Below, piece after piece: positions 7,301 through 12,536 of a stretch of 12,536 bases of DNA. The stretch lies in contig CAJKXC010000070.1 in NCBI GenBank assembly GCA_905203765.1, positions 1-12,536 of the forward strand, written 5' to 3'. How positions within the stretch are numbered: position 1 is the stretch's first letter; each line of letters begins with the position of its first letter. The stretch comes from an uncultured Bacteroides sp. Lineage in GTDB: Bacteria; Bacteroidota; Bacteroidia; Bacteroidales; Bacteroidaceae. Made by a program: the position numbers and the translations under genes. Under the pieces are notes generated by a model, which did not search any database, was not told the DNA's origin, and worked only from the letters and a program-made list of their open reading frames with translations.

Positions 7301-7598
7301 GGCTTTCCTCAATGCGCACGGCGTAGCTACCGAGGCGGTTTACTGGCCCGACGAACGTCCCGATGCCGAGAACAACGTGATGAAGATGATGGGCGAGCAC
7401 AAGTTCGACCTGATTGTCAACATCCCGAAGAACCACTCGAAGCGCGAACTGACGAACGGTTACCGCATCCGTCGCGGCGCCATCGACCACAACATTCCGT
7501 TGATTACAAATGCCCGTCTGGCAAGCGCCTTCATCGAGGCATTCTGCGAAATGAAGCTGGAAGATATTCAGATTAAGAGCTGGCAGGAATATAAGTAA
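4377..7598 (+). CDS. carB: Carbamoyl-phosphate synthase large subunit (CarB)
   Basis: CarB makes carbamoyl phosphate from bicarbonate, ATP and ammonia delivered by the CarA glutaminase; the product feeds pyrimidine and arginine synthesis. The ATG at 4377 gives 1073 residues, the same length as E. coli CarB; an in-frame TTG at 4311 lies inside the terminator stem-loop and is unlikely. Each half starts with a Rossmann-like preATP domain (LGSGALKIGQAGEFDYS at 11-27; LGSGAYRIGSSVEFDW at 563-578). ATP-grasp domains follow, with VMVRSAYALGGLGSG (165-179) and VLVRPSYVLSGAAMNV (710-725), metal-site strings IEVNARLSRS (293-302) and IECNLRASRS (838-847), and a C-terminal MGS-like allosteric domain from about 945. 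From memory these motifs match eukaryotic CAD and CPS1 more closely than E. coli CarB. No carA lies on either side. Control is probably by the leader attenuator. Confidence 0.95.
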   Translation: MEKNLKKVLVLGSGALKIGQAGEFDYSGSQALKALREEGIGSVLVNPNIATIQTSEGIADKVYFLPVTPYFVEEIIKKEQPDGILLAFGGQTALNCGTELYLNGILQKYGVRVLGTSVEAIMYTEDRDLFVKKLDEIPMKTPKSHAVESMEDALAAAREIGYPVMVRSAYALGGLGSGICPDEEAFIKLAESSFTFSKQILVEESLKGWKEIEFEVIRDANDHCFTVASMENFDPLGIHTGESIVVAPTCSLSDEQVKMLQELSAKCIRHLGIVGECNIQYAFNAETNDYRVIEVNARLSRSSALASKATGYPLAFVAAKIALGYTLDQIGEMGTPYSAYVAPQLDYLICKIPRWDLTKFAGVSREIGSSMKSVGEIMSIGRTFEEIIQKGLRMIGQGMHGFVGNEGLDFADLDYELSHPTDLRVFAIAEALEKGYTIDRIFELTKIDPWFLGKLKNIVDYKQKLSLYNKVEDIPADVLREAKVLGFSDFQIARFVLNPEGNMEAENLVVRARRKELGILPAVKRINTIASEHPELTNYLYMTYAVQGYDVNYYKNEKSVIILGSGAYRIGSSVEFDWCSVNATQTARKLGYKSIMINYNPETVSTDYDMCDRLYFDELSFERVLDVIDLEQPRGVIVSVGGQIPNNLAMKLHRQAVPILGTSPISIDRAENRNKFSHMLDLLGIDQPAWQELTSLDDVKGFVEKVGYPVLVRPSYVLSGAAMNVCYDEEELENFLKMAAEVSKEYPVVVSQFLQNTKEIEFDAVAQNGEVVEYAISEHVEFAGVHSGDATLVFPAQKIYFATARRIKKISRQIAKELNISGPFNIQFLARNNEVKVIECNLRASRSFPFVSKVLKRNFIETATRIMLDAPYTRPDKSAFDIDWIGVKASQFSFSRLHKADPVLGVDMSSTGEVGCIGDDFSEALLNAMIATGFKIPQKGVMFSSGAMKSKVDLLDASRMLFAKGYKIYATAGTAAFLNAHGVATEAVYWPDERPDAENNVMKMMGEHKFDLIVNIPKNHSKRELTNGYRIRRGAIDHNIPLITNARLASAFIEAFCEMKLEDIQIKSWQEYK

Positions 7599-7624
7599 GC
7601 CGGTTTGGATATAAAATTGTAATA

Positions 7625-7653
7625 AAGAGGATGCCGATTCGGTGTCCTCTTTT
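7625..7653 (+). terminator. carB terminator
   Basis: AAGAGGATGCCG and CGGTGTCCTCTT form a 12-bp stem (two G-U pairs) with a 3-nt ATT loop and run into TTTTG. It lies 27 nt past the carB stop and ends the carB unit. Confidence 0.8.
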
Positions 7654-7721
7654 GTTGTTTCAGCGTATGCTTTTTCTGATAGAAAATGGAAGATTAGGAG
7701 ATAAATGCTGCTTTTTATCCA

Positions 7722-7729
7722 TACCTTTG
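7722..7729 (+). promoter_or_regulatory. -7 box of the acetyltransferase promoter
   Basis: TACCTTTG is a perfect -7 element 25 nt upstream of the ATG at 7754. The expected -33 position (about 7697-7702) has no TTTG, so the promoter is half-matched and may need an activator. Confidence 0.5.
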
Positions 7730-7753
7730 TCCCCATAGCTAAAACAGAATCTT

Positions 7754-8317
7754 ATGAACGAAGTAGAGAAAATGCGGACTTCCCAACTGGCTGATATGTC
7801 TGCTCCCGAGATACAGGTGAAGTTTGTGCATGCCAAGAAGCTGTTGGCAAAGATGCGTATGCTGAGTACTTATGATGAGGCTTATCGCGGACTGTTGGAG
7901 GACTTGGTGCCGGGCATCCCTGCCACTTCCATTATCTGTCCGCCGTTCCATTGCGACCACGGAGACGGCATTCGCCTGGGTGAGCATGTCTTTGTCAATG
8001 CCAACTGTACTTTTCTGGACGGAGCTTATATCACCATCGGCGCCCATACGCTGGTAGGGCCGTGTGTACAGATATATACTCCTCATCATCCTCTGGATTA
8101 CATGGAGCGTCGCACGGAAAAGGAATATGCCTATCCGGTGACGATAGGAGAGGATTGCTGGATTGGCGGCGGTGCCATTATCTGCCCCGGAGTGACGATT
8201 GGCGACCGTTGTATTATCGGTGCTGGTAGCGTGGTGACCAAAGATATTCCGAGCGATAGCGTTGCTGTGAGTAATCCGGCGAAAGTTATCCGAAAAAATA
8301 ATGCAAAAGCTGAATAA
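7754..8317 (+). CDS. Maltose/galactoside-type O-acetyltransferase (hexapeptide repeat)
   Basis: The 187-residue product belongs to the left-handed beta-helix acetyltransferases of the maltose/galactoside group, which use acetyl-CoA to acetylate a sugar hydroxyl. Residues 3-55 form the helical N-terminal region typical of maltose acetyltransferases (EKMRTSQLADMSAPEIQ). Hexapeptide-type turns run from about 58 to 175 (IRLGEHVFVNANCTF, VTIGEDCWIGGGAIICPGVTIG, CIIGAGSVVTKDIP). TPHHPLD at 109-115 carries the likely catalytic His112. Length matches the family, whose members work as trimers in the cytoplasm. It stands alone, between the carB terminator and its own terminator, with no sugar-pathway neighbour, so the true substrate is unknown; such enzymes may detoxify surplus sugars or modify small thiogalactosides. 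The generic symbol maa is often used, but I would not assert it. Confidence 0.9.
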   Translation: MNEVEKMRTSQLADMSAPEIQVKFVHAKKLLAKMRMLSTYDEAYRGLLEDLVPGIPATSIICPPFHCDHGDGIRLGEHVFVNANCTFLDGAYITIGAHTLVGPCVQIYTPHHPLDYMERRTEKEYAYPVTIGEDCWIGGGAIICPGVTIGDRCIIGAGSVVTKDIPSDSVAVSNPAKVIRKNNAKAE

Positions 8318-8355
8318 GCTAATTGCTTGAAAAACAATGCCGGTTAGCTTTTTTT
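8316..8355 (+). terminator. Acetyltransferase terminator overlapping its stop codon
   Basis: AAGCTAATTG (8316-8325) pairs with CGGTTAGCTT (8341-8350) as a 10-bp stem with two G-U pairs, followed by a run of T to 8355. The left arm begins in the last two bases of the TAA stop, so gene and terminator are fused. Confidence 0.75.
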
Positions 8356-8387
8356 AAAAAAAATATCGCAAAATAGAGTACGAAAGT

Positions 8388-8418
8388 TTTGGTAATGTCA
8401 AAATAAGCTGTACCTTTG
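8388..8418 (+). promoter_or_regulatory. Promoter of the tRNA-Val pair
   Basis: TTTG (8388-8391), a 19-bp spacer and TACCTTTG (8411-8418) match the Bacteroides consensus exactly. Transcription should begin near 8425, only about 19 nt before the first tRNA and right at the left arm of the inverted repeat. Confidence 0.85.
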
Positions 8419-8424
8419 CATCGC

Positions 8425-8551
8425 TTTTGAAACGAAAGTGCATGGGCGTTTAGCTCAGCTGGTTCAGAGCATCTGCCTTACAAGCAGAGGGTCGGCGGTT
8501 CGAATCCGTCAACGCCCACACAAAAAAAACAAGCACTTTCGTTTATCAAAA
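8425..8551 (+). repeat. 17-bp inverted repeat bracketing the first tRNA-Val
   Basis: TTTTGAAACGAAAGTGC (8425-8441) is complementary to 8533-8551 (GCACTTTCGTTT, then AT, then CAAAA): 17 bp with a 2-nt bulge at 8545-8546. The left arm starts at the predicted transcript 5' end; the right arm ends on the base before the second tRNA. In the precursor RNA it would form a stem enclosing tRNA 1, like the processing stems around rRNAs. Confidence 0.75.
8444..8518 (+). tRNA. tRNA-Val (UAC), copy 1
   Basis: The 75-nt gene folds as a cloverleaf: acceptor GGGCGTT/AACGCCC with discriminator A, a D arm with GCTC/GAGC, anticodon stem TCTGC/GCAGA with loop CTTACAA, and T arm GGCGG/CCGTC with TTCGAAT. The anticodon TAC (8479-8481) reads GUA-type valine codons. 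CCA is not encoded (ACAC follows), so it must be added after transcription. It is identical to copy 2. Confidence 0.97.
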
Positions 8552-8626
8552 GGGCGTTTAGCTCAGCTGGTTCAGAGCATCTGCCTTACAAGCAGAGGGT
8601 CGGCGGTTCGAATCCGTCAACGCCCA
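8552..8626 (+). tRNA. tRNA-Val (UAC), copy 2
   Basis: This is a base-for-base duplicate of copy 1 over all 75 nt, separated by a 33-nt spacer, and belongs to the same transcription unit. CCA is again not encoded (ACTTT follows). Identical tandem copies suggest gene-dosage demand or recent duplication or conversion. Confidence 0.97.
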
Positions 8627-8648
8627 CTTTGGTTGTTTTAAGTATTAT

Positions 8649-8680
8649 AGTCTTGCAAGTGATTGTGAGGCTATTTTTTT
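8649..8680 (+). terminator. Terminator of the tRNA-Val unit
   Basis: AGTCTTGCA (8649-8657) pairs with TGTGAGGCT (8664-8672) in a 9-bp stem including three G-U pairs, with a 6-nt loop and then A plus seven T. It lies 22 nt after the second tRNA. Confidence 0.65.
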
Positions 8681-8743
8681 GTCTATTAACGTCCTTTCTT
8701 AACTTTCTTGGCTCTTTATGCCTTATTACTCGGAAAAAAGAAC

Positions 8744-8751
8744 TAATTTTG
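8744..8751 (+). promoter_or_regulatory. -7 box of the purB promoter
   Basis: TAATTTTG fits TAnnTTTG and is followed by CA. No TTTG is present 19-21 bp upstream, so the -33 element is weak. Transcription would start near 8758, leaving a leader of only about 20 nt. Confidence 0.55.
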
Positions 8752-8755
8752 CAGT

Positions 8756-8767
8756 CCGATAATTATC
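8756..8767. promoter_or_regulatory. Palindromic motif at the purB start, shared with trpS
   Basis: CCGATAATTATC contains the 10-bp perfect palindrome GATAATTATC and overlaps the predicted purB transcription start. The identical 12-mer lies in the trpS promoter at 1230-1241. I found no third copy in the window. A common operator is inference. Confidence 0.4.
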
Positions 8768-8779
8768 AAAATACGACGT

Positions 8780-10126
8780 ATGAAACTTGATTTACTTACC
8801 GCAATATCTCCGATTGACGGTCGATACAGAGGCAAAACCGATGCTTTGGCTGCCTATTTCTCAGAATTCGCGCTGATAAAATACCGTGTGCAGGTAGAAG
8901 TAGAATACTTTATTGCCCTGTGCGAACTGCCCTTGCCGCAGCTGAAAGGAGTGGATAAAGGGGTGTTCGAAACCTTGAGAAATATCTATCGTAACTTCTC
9001 CGAAGCCGATGCTCAGCGTATTAAGGACATTGAGAGCGTGACGAACCACGACGTGAAGGCTGTGGAATATTTCCTGAAAGAAGAATTTGACAAGATGGGC
9101 GGAATGGATGACTATAAGGAATTCATCCACTTCGGACTAACTTCGCAAGATATCAACAATACCTCTATTCCTTTGTCTATAAAGGAAGCATTGGAACAGG
9201 TTTATTATCCTCAGATCGAGGACCTGATAGGTCAGCTCCGTACGTATGCTGAAGAGTGGGCAGAGATACCTATGCTTGCCAAGACTCATGGACAGCCGGC
9301 TTCTCCTACCCGTTTGGGGAAAGAGGTGATGGTGTTTGTGTATCGCCTGGAACGCCAGTTGGCTACTTTGAAGGCTTGTCCGGTGACGGCGAAGTTCGGT
9401 GGCGCTACCGGAAACTACAATGCTCATCATGTGGCTTATCCTGAATACGATTGGAAGGTGTTCGGCAATAAGTTCGTGGCTGAAAAACTGGGCTTGGAGC
9501 GTGAAGAGTATACCACTCAAATCTCGAATTATGATAATCTGTCCGCCATCTTTGATGCTATGAAGCGTATCAATACGGTGATGATTGATATGAATCGTGA
9601 CTTCTGGCAATATATCTCGATGGAATATTTCAAGCAGAAGATTAAAGCGGGTGAAGTAGGTTCCAGTGCCATGCCGCATAAGGTGAACCCGATTGACTTT
9701 GAAAATGCGGAAGGTAACCTGGGTATTGCAAATGCTATTCTGGAGCATCTGGCGGTGAAATTGCCGGTATCGCGCCTGCAACGTGACCTGACGGATTCTA
9801 CTGTATTGCGTAATGTAGGTACGCCGTTCGGACACATCGTAATCGCCATTCAAAGCTCTTTGAAGGGGCTTCGCAAGCTGCTGCTGAACGAACCGGCTAT
9901 CTATCGCGATCTGGATAATTGCTGGAGCGTAGTGGCTGAGGCTATTCAGACCATTCTGCGCCGTGAAGCTTATCCGCATCCTTATGAAGCGTTGAAGGCT
10001 TTGACCCGCACGAACCAGGCTATTACGGAAGCTTCTATCAAGGAGTTTATCGAAGGATTGAATGTGAGTGAGGATATAAAGAAAGAACTGCGTGTTATCA
10101 CTCCCCATACATATACGGGAATTTAA
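8780..10126 (+). CDS. purB: Adenylosuccinate lyase (PurB)
   Basis: PurB catalyses two fumarate-releasing steps of purine synthesis: SAICAR to AICAR and adenylosuccinate to AMP. The 448-residue protein is of the E. coli-like subgroup of the fumarase/aspartase superfamily, and its length matches. The N-terminus LTAISPIDGRY is typical. TSQD (121-124), KTHGQPASPT (168-177, with proton-transfer His170) and the flexible-loop signature GSSAMPHKVNP (294-304, with catalytic Ser295 or Ser296) are intact. The C-terminus ends cleanly. A half-matched promoter with a palindrome over its start lies upstream. The pseudouridine synthase and asnS follow on the same strand after a 148-bp gap containing a hairpin, so readthrough into them is possible but not required. 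Confidence 0.97.
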   Translation: MKLDLLTAISPIDGRYRGKTDALAAYFSEFALIKYRVQVEVEYFIALCELPLPQLKGVDKGVFETLRNIYRNFSEADAQRIKDIESVTNHDVKAVEYFLKEEFDKMGGMDDYKEFIHFGLTSQDINNTSIPLSIKEALEQVYYPQIEDLIGQLRTYAEEWAEIPMLAKTHGQPASPTRLGKEVMVFVYRLERQLATLKACPVTAKFGGATGNYNAHHVAYPEYDWKVFGNKFVAEKLGLEREEYTTQISNYDNLSAIFDAMKRINTVMIDMNRDFWQYISMEYFKQKIKAGEVGSSAMPHKVNPIDFENAEGNLGIANAILEHLAVKLPVSRLQRDLTDSTVLRNVGTPFGHIVIAIQSSLKGLRKLLLNEPAIYRDLDNCWSVVAEAIQTILRREAYPHPYEALKALTRTNQAITEASIKEFIEGLNVSEDIKKELRVITPHTYTGI

Positions 10127-10128
10127 GC

Positions 10129-10180
10129 AAACGCAAAGCCGCCGGGGGGGGAGCTCAACCTTTTAAACCGGCGCTTGTTT
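10129..10180 (+). terminator. Hairpin after purB, possible terminator
   Basis: AAGC-(c)-GCCGG (10136-10145) pairs with CCGGCGCTT (10168-10176), nine pairs with one bulge; AAAC (10129-10132) can extend it with GTTT (10177-10180). The loop begins with the rest of a G8 run. The tail GTTTAT is not a proper U-tract, so termination is uncertain and it may be partial. Confidence 0.4.
10144..10151 (+). repeat. G8 homopolymer in the purB 3' region
   Basis: Eight consecutive G follow GCCGCC 17 bases after the purB stop codon. It is the longest G or C run I noticed in the window and lies in the hairpin stem and loop. Its length may vary between cells or be miscalled in sequencing; no coding frame depends on it. 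Confidence 0.7.
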
Positions 10181-10231
10181 ATAGACTACTAAATAAATTT
10201 ATAATTTAGCTATATAATAGAGACAATGAAG

Positions 10232-10245
10232 TGGCCGTGAGGCCA
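10232..10245 (+). promoter_or_regulatory. GNRA-loop hairpin in the pseudouridine synthase leader
   Basis: TGGCC and GGCCA form a perfect 5-bp stem closed by GTGA, a GNRA-type tetraloop, about 30 nt upstream of the start codon. Such loops are stable and often protein- or RNA-contact sites. No ligand can be named. Confidence 0.45.
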
Positions 10246-10253
10246 AGGTTTAA

Positions 10254-10269
10254 TTTTATTCGAATAAAA
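10254..10269 (+). promoter_or_regulatory. 16-bp perfect palindrome just before the pseudouridine synthase start
   Basis: TTTTATTCGAATAAAA is its own reverse complement and ends 5 nt before the ATG at 10275, covering the place where ribosomes load. As RNA it could hide the A-rich initiation region; as DNA it could bind a dimer. No Shine-Dalgarno is visible. Confidence 0.5.
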
Positions 10270-10274
10270 AACAA

Positions 10275-11774
10275 ATGAGTACAGAAAACGAAAATTGGCG
10301 TGATGCTTCATCCTCAGAGGAGAACTCAGGTGCCAGCCGTGATGGTAACCAATTTAACAAAGAAGGGGGCTACAGCCGTCCGTCTTACAATCGTGAAAAT
10401 GGCGATCGTCCCTATCGCCCGAGATTTAACAGTGAAAACGGCGAGCGTCCGCAGCGTCCTTATAATAGTGACCGCCCTTATCGCCCGCGTTTTAATCCTA
10501 ATGCAGAAAACGGTGGTGAACGCCCGCAGCGTTCTTATAACAGTGAGCGCTCGTATGGCAGCAGCGACCGTCCTTACCGTCCGCGCTACAATAGCGAGGG
10601 TGGCGACCGTCCGCAACGTTCTTATAACAATTCCGGCGACCGTCCTTATCGTCCGCGCTACAATAGTGAAAACGGTGAGCGCCCACAGCGCCCTTACAAC
10701 AGCGAACGTTCGTATGGTAGCAGTGACCGCCCGCAACGTCCGCGTTTCAACAGCGAGGGTGGCGATCGTCCGCAGCGTCCTTACAATAACGACCGCTCTT
10801 ATGGCAGCAGCGACCGTCCTTACCGTCCGCGCTATAACAGCGAAGGTGGCGACCGTCCGCAGCGCCCTTATGGCAACAATGGTGGTGGTGACCGTCCTTA
10901 CCGTCCGCGTTTCAACTCCGGCGGTGGAAGACCCGGTGGATATGGAAACAGAGACAGTTATAGCCGTCCTATCCGTCGCACGGATGATTACGATCCCAAT
11001 GCTAAGTATAGCAAGAAGAAACAGATTGAATACAAAGAACAATTTGTTGATCCGAACGAACCGATCCGCTTGAACAAGTTCCTGGCCAATGCCGGTGTAT
11101 GTTCCCGTCGTGAGGCTGATGAGTTTATCACAGCCGGAGTTGTTTCGGTAAACGGAGAAGTGGTTACGGAATTGGGTACTAAGATCAAGCGTGGCGATGA
11201 AGTGAAGTTCCACGATCAGACGGTGAGCATCGAACGTAAGATTTATGTTCTGCTGAACAAGCCGAAAGATACAGTGACTACCTCGGATGATCCGCAGGCA
11301 CGCCGCACGGTGATGGATTTGGTAAAAGGCGCTTGTGACGAACGCATCTATCCGGTAGGTCGTCTGGACCGCAATACAACCGGTGTGTTGTTGTTGACAA
11401 ACGATGGTGACCTGGCTTCCAAGTTGACGCATCCCAAGTATCTGAAGAAGAAAATATATCATGTGCACCTGGACAAGAACCTGACGAAAGCCGATATGGA
11501 GCAGATTGCTGCCGGTATCCAGCTGGACGACGGTGAAATCCATGCAGATGCCATCAGCTATACGGATGAATTCAAGAAAGATGACGTAGGCATCGAAATT
11601 CACTCCGGCAAGAACCGTATCGTGCGTCGTATTTTCGAATCGCTGGGATATAAGGTTATGAAGCTGGACCGTGTATTCTTTGCCGGTTTAACCAAAAAGG
11701 GCCTGCGCCGCGGCGAGTGGCGTTACCTCACAGAACAAGAGGTGAACTACCTGCGCATGGGTTCTTTTGAGTAA
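10275..11774 (+). CDS. rluB: RluB/RsuA-family rRNA pseudouridine synthase with Arg-rich N-extension
   Basis: The C-terminal 240 residues form a complete RsuA/RluB-type pseudouridine synthase, which isomerises a specific uridine in rRNA (for RluB, in 23S helix 89). An S4 RNA-binding domain spans about 263-318 (IRLNKFLANAGVCSRREADEF). The catalytic domain starts at IYVLLNKPKDTVTTSDD and has GRLDRNTTGVLLLTNDGD at 362-379 with catalytic Asp365, then EIHSGKNRIVRRIFESLGY (441-459). E. coli RluB is about 290 residues; this protein is 499 because of about 260 extra N-terminal residues, of which 34-232 are low-complexity Arg/Pro/Tyr/Asn/Gly repeats likely to be disordered and RNA-binding. The ATG at 10275 is preceded by two hairpins. 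asnS follows after 29 nt, probably on the same transcript. RluB is favoured over RsuA/RluE by memory of motifs only. Confidence 0.88.
   Translation: MSTENENWRDASSSEENSGASRDGNQFNKEGGYSRPSYNRENGDRPYRPRFNSENGERPQRPYNSDRPYRPRFNPNAENGGERPQRSYNSERSYGSSDRPYRPRYNSEGGDRPQRSYNNSGDRPYRPRYNSENGERPQRPYNSERSYGSSDRPQRPRFNSEGGDRPQRPYNNDRSYGSSDRPYRPRYNSEGGDRPQRPYGNNGGGDRPYRPRFNSGGGRPGGYGNRDSYSRPIRRTDDYDPNAKYSKKKQIEYKEQFVDPNEPIRLNKFLANAGVCSRREADEFITAGVVSVNGEVVTELGTKIKRGDEVKFHDQTVSIERKIYVLLNKPKDTVTTSDDPQARRTVMDLVKGACDERIYPVGRLDRNTTGVLLLTNDGDLASKLTHPKYLKKKIYHVHLDKNLTKADMEQIAAGIQLDDGEIHADAISYTDEFKKDDVGIEIHSGKNRIVRRIFESLGYKVMKLDRVFFAGLTKKGLRRGEWRYLTEQEVNYLRMGSFE
10374..10970 (+). repeat. In-frame repeats encoding the DRPYRPR/ERPQRPY tract
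   Basis: Within the pseudouridine synthase, DNA encoding residues 34-232 alternates blocks for DRPYRPRFNSE or DRPYRPRYNSE with blocks for ERPQRPYNS or DRPQRPYNN, interspersed with three copies of RSYGSSDRP. Many blocks are near-identical at the base level (for example GACCGTCCTTACCGTCCGCG). The composition also keeps other frames open, which creates false ORFs here. Confidence 0.85.
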
Positions 11775-11803
11775 TATATATAATAAGGTATAATAACTGT
11801 TTT

Positions 11804-12536
11804 ATGGAAAAGATTAGTAGAACAAAGATTGTTGACCTGCTGAAGCGTGAAGATTTTGGCGCTATGGTCAACGTGAAGGGCTGGGTTCGTACCCGCAGAG
11901 GTAGTAAGCAAGTAAACTTTATCGCGCTGAATGACGGTTCTACAATAAATAATGTGCAGGTGGTAGTAGATCTGGGCAACTTCGATGAGGAGATGCTGAA
12001 AGACATCACTACCGGTGCTTGTTTGAGTGTGAACGGTGTGCTGACGGAGTCTGTCGGTTCCGGTCAGAAGGCCGAAGTACAAGCCCGCGAAATAGAAGTG
12101 CTGGGAACTTGCGACAATACATATCCGTTGCAGAAGAAAGGTCACTCCATGGAGTTTCTCCGTGAGATTGCCCATCTGCGTCCCCGTACCAATACATTCG
12201 GTGCAGTGTTCCGTATCCGTCATAACATGGCAATTGCCATTCATCAGTTCTTCCATGAGAGAGGATTCTTCTACTTCCATACACCTATCATCACAGGCTC
12301 CGACTGCGAAGGTGCCGGACAGATGTTCCAGGTGACGACGAAGAATCTGTACGACTTGAAGAAAGACGAGAACGGTTCCATTATTTATGATGACGACTTT
12401 TTCGGAAAGCAGGCAAGTCTGACGGTTTCCGGACAGTTGGAAGGCGAACTCGCTGCTACGGCATTGGGTGCCATCTATACGTTCGGTCCTACGTTCCGTG
12501 CCGAGAATTCCAATACTCCCCGCCACTTGGCAGAGT
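11804..12536 (+). CDS. asnS: Asparaginyl-tRNA synthetase (AsnRS), 5' part
   Basis: The frame is open from ATG 11804 to the window edge, giving the first 244 residues of a class IIb synthetase that charges tRNA-Asn. An OB-fold anticodon-binding domain occupies about 22-105 (VNVKGWVRTRRGSKQVNFIALNDG). The catalytic core begins with HLRPRTNTFGAVFRIRH (124-140). Motif 1 lies near FFYFHTPIIT (155-164), followed by SDCEGAGQMF (166-175), characteristic of AsnRS and not AspRS. Motif 2, FRAENSNTPRHLAE (231-244), is cut by the end. Family members are about 430-470 residues, so roughly half is outside. It lies 29 nt after the pseudouridine synthase with no promoter between, suggesting co-transcription. 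Confidence 0.95.
   Translation, partial: MEKISRTKIVDLLKREDFGAMVNVKGWVRTRRGSKQVNFIALNDGSTINNVQVVVDLGNFDEEMLKDITTGACLSVNGVLTESVGSGQKAEVQAREIEVLGTCDNTYPLQKKGHSMEFLREIAHLRPRTNTFGAVFRIRHNMAIAIHQFFHERGFFYFHTPIITGSDCEGAGQMFQVTTKNLYDLKKDENGSIIYDDDFFGKQASLTVSGQLEGELAATALGAIYTFGPTFRAENSNTPRHLAE

Noticed and set aside
8438..8641. 67-codon frame with an internal duplicated peptide
   Set aside because: It is a translation through the two tRNA-Val genes.
10326..11603. 425-codon antisense frame over the pseudouridine synthase, and a 257-codon frame on the same strand
   Set aside because: Both arise from the repetitive stop-poor Arg/Pro tract; translations are low-complexity (runs of RTVRTVA or VRSVLI), and the S4/catalytic domains lie in the called frame.

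Overview
The window looks like a chromosomal segment of a Bacteroides-type member of the Bacteroidota. The main evidence is the promoters: several genes are preceded by the phylum's TTTG-N19/20-TAnnTTTG signature instead of a sigma70 -35/-10 pair, and starts have A-rich rather than Shine-Dalgarno leaders. The proteins (a TonB-plug/beta-barrel outer membrane protein with a carboxypeptidase-regulatory-like N-domain, and a pseudouridine synthase with a long Arg-rich N-terminal extension) fit this. The genus is inferred from pattern recognition, not from a database search.

Layout. (1) 1-1252: trpS on the minus strand with a textbook promoter; short degenerate tandem repeats lie just past its stop. 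(2) 1253-1695: no credible gene, but a 151-bp array of seven 21-22-bp units, each an imperfect palindrome, followed by a long inverted repeat. (3) 1696-4127: a monocistronic outer membrane beta-barrel protein. (4) 4136-7653: carB, whose roughly 200-nt leader holds a 35-codon ORF ending exactly on the left arm of an intrinsic terminator. This is the layout of a transcription attenuator and is the most interesting element of the window. (5) 7722-8355: a maltose/galactoside-type O-acetyltransferase with its own terminator. (6) 8388-8680: two identical tRNA-Val(UAC) genes with a promoter and terminator; the first is bracketed by a 17-bp inverted repeat. (7) 8744-12536: purB, an RluB-type pseudouridine synthase and the 5' half of asnS, all on the plus strand.

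Functionally this is mostly housekeeping: translation (trpS, asnS, tRNA-Val, the rRNA pseudouridine synthase) and nucleotide/arginine precursor synthesis (carB, purB). No phage, transposon, CRISPR or defence locus is visible. The novelty is in the non-coding parts: the carB leader, the palindromic array, a 12-base palindromic motif shared by the trpS promoter and the purB start region, the stem around the first tRNA, and structured leaders ahead of the pseudouridine synthase. The CarB protein itself resembles eukaryotic CPS1/CAD more than the E. coli enzyme.
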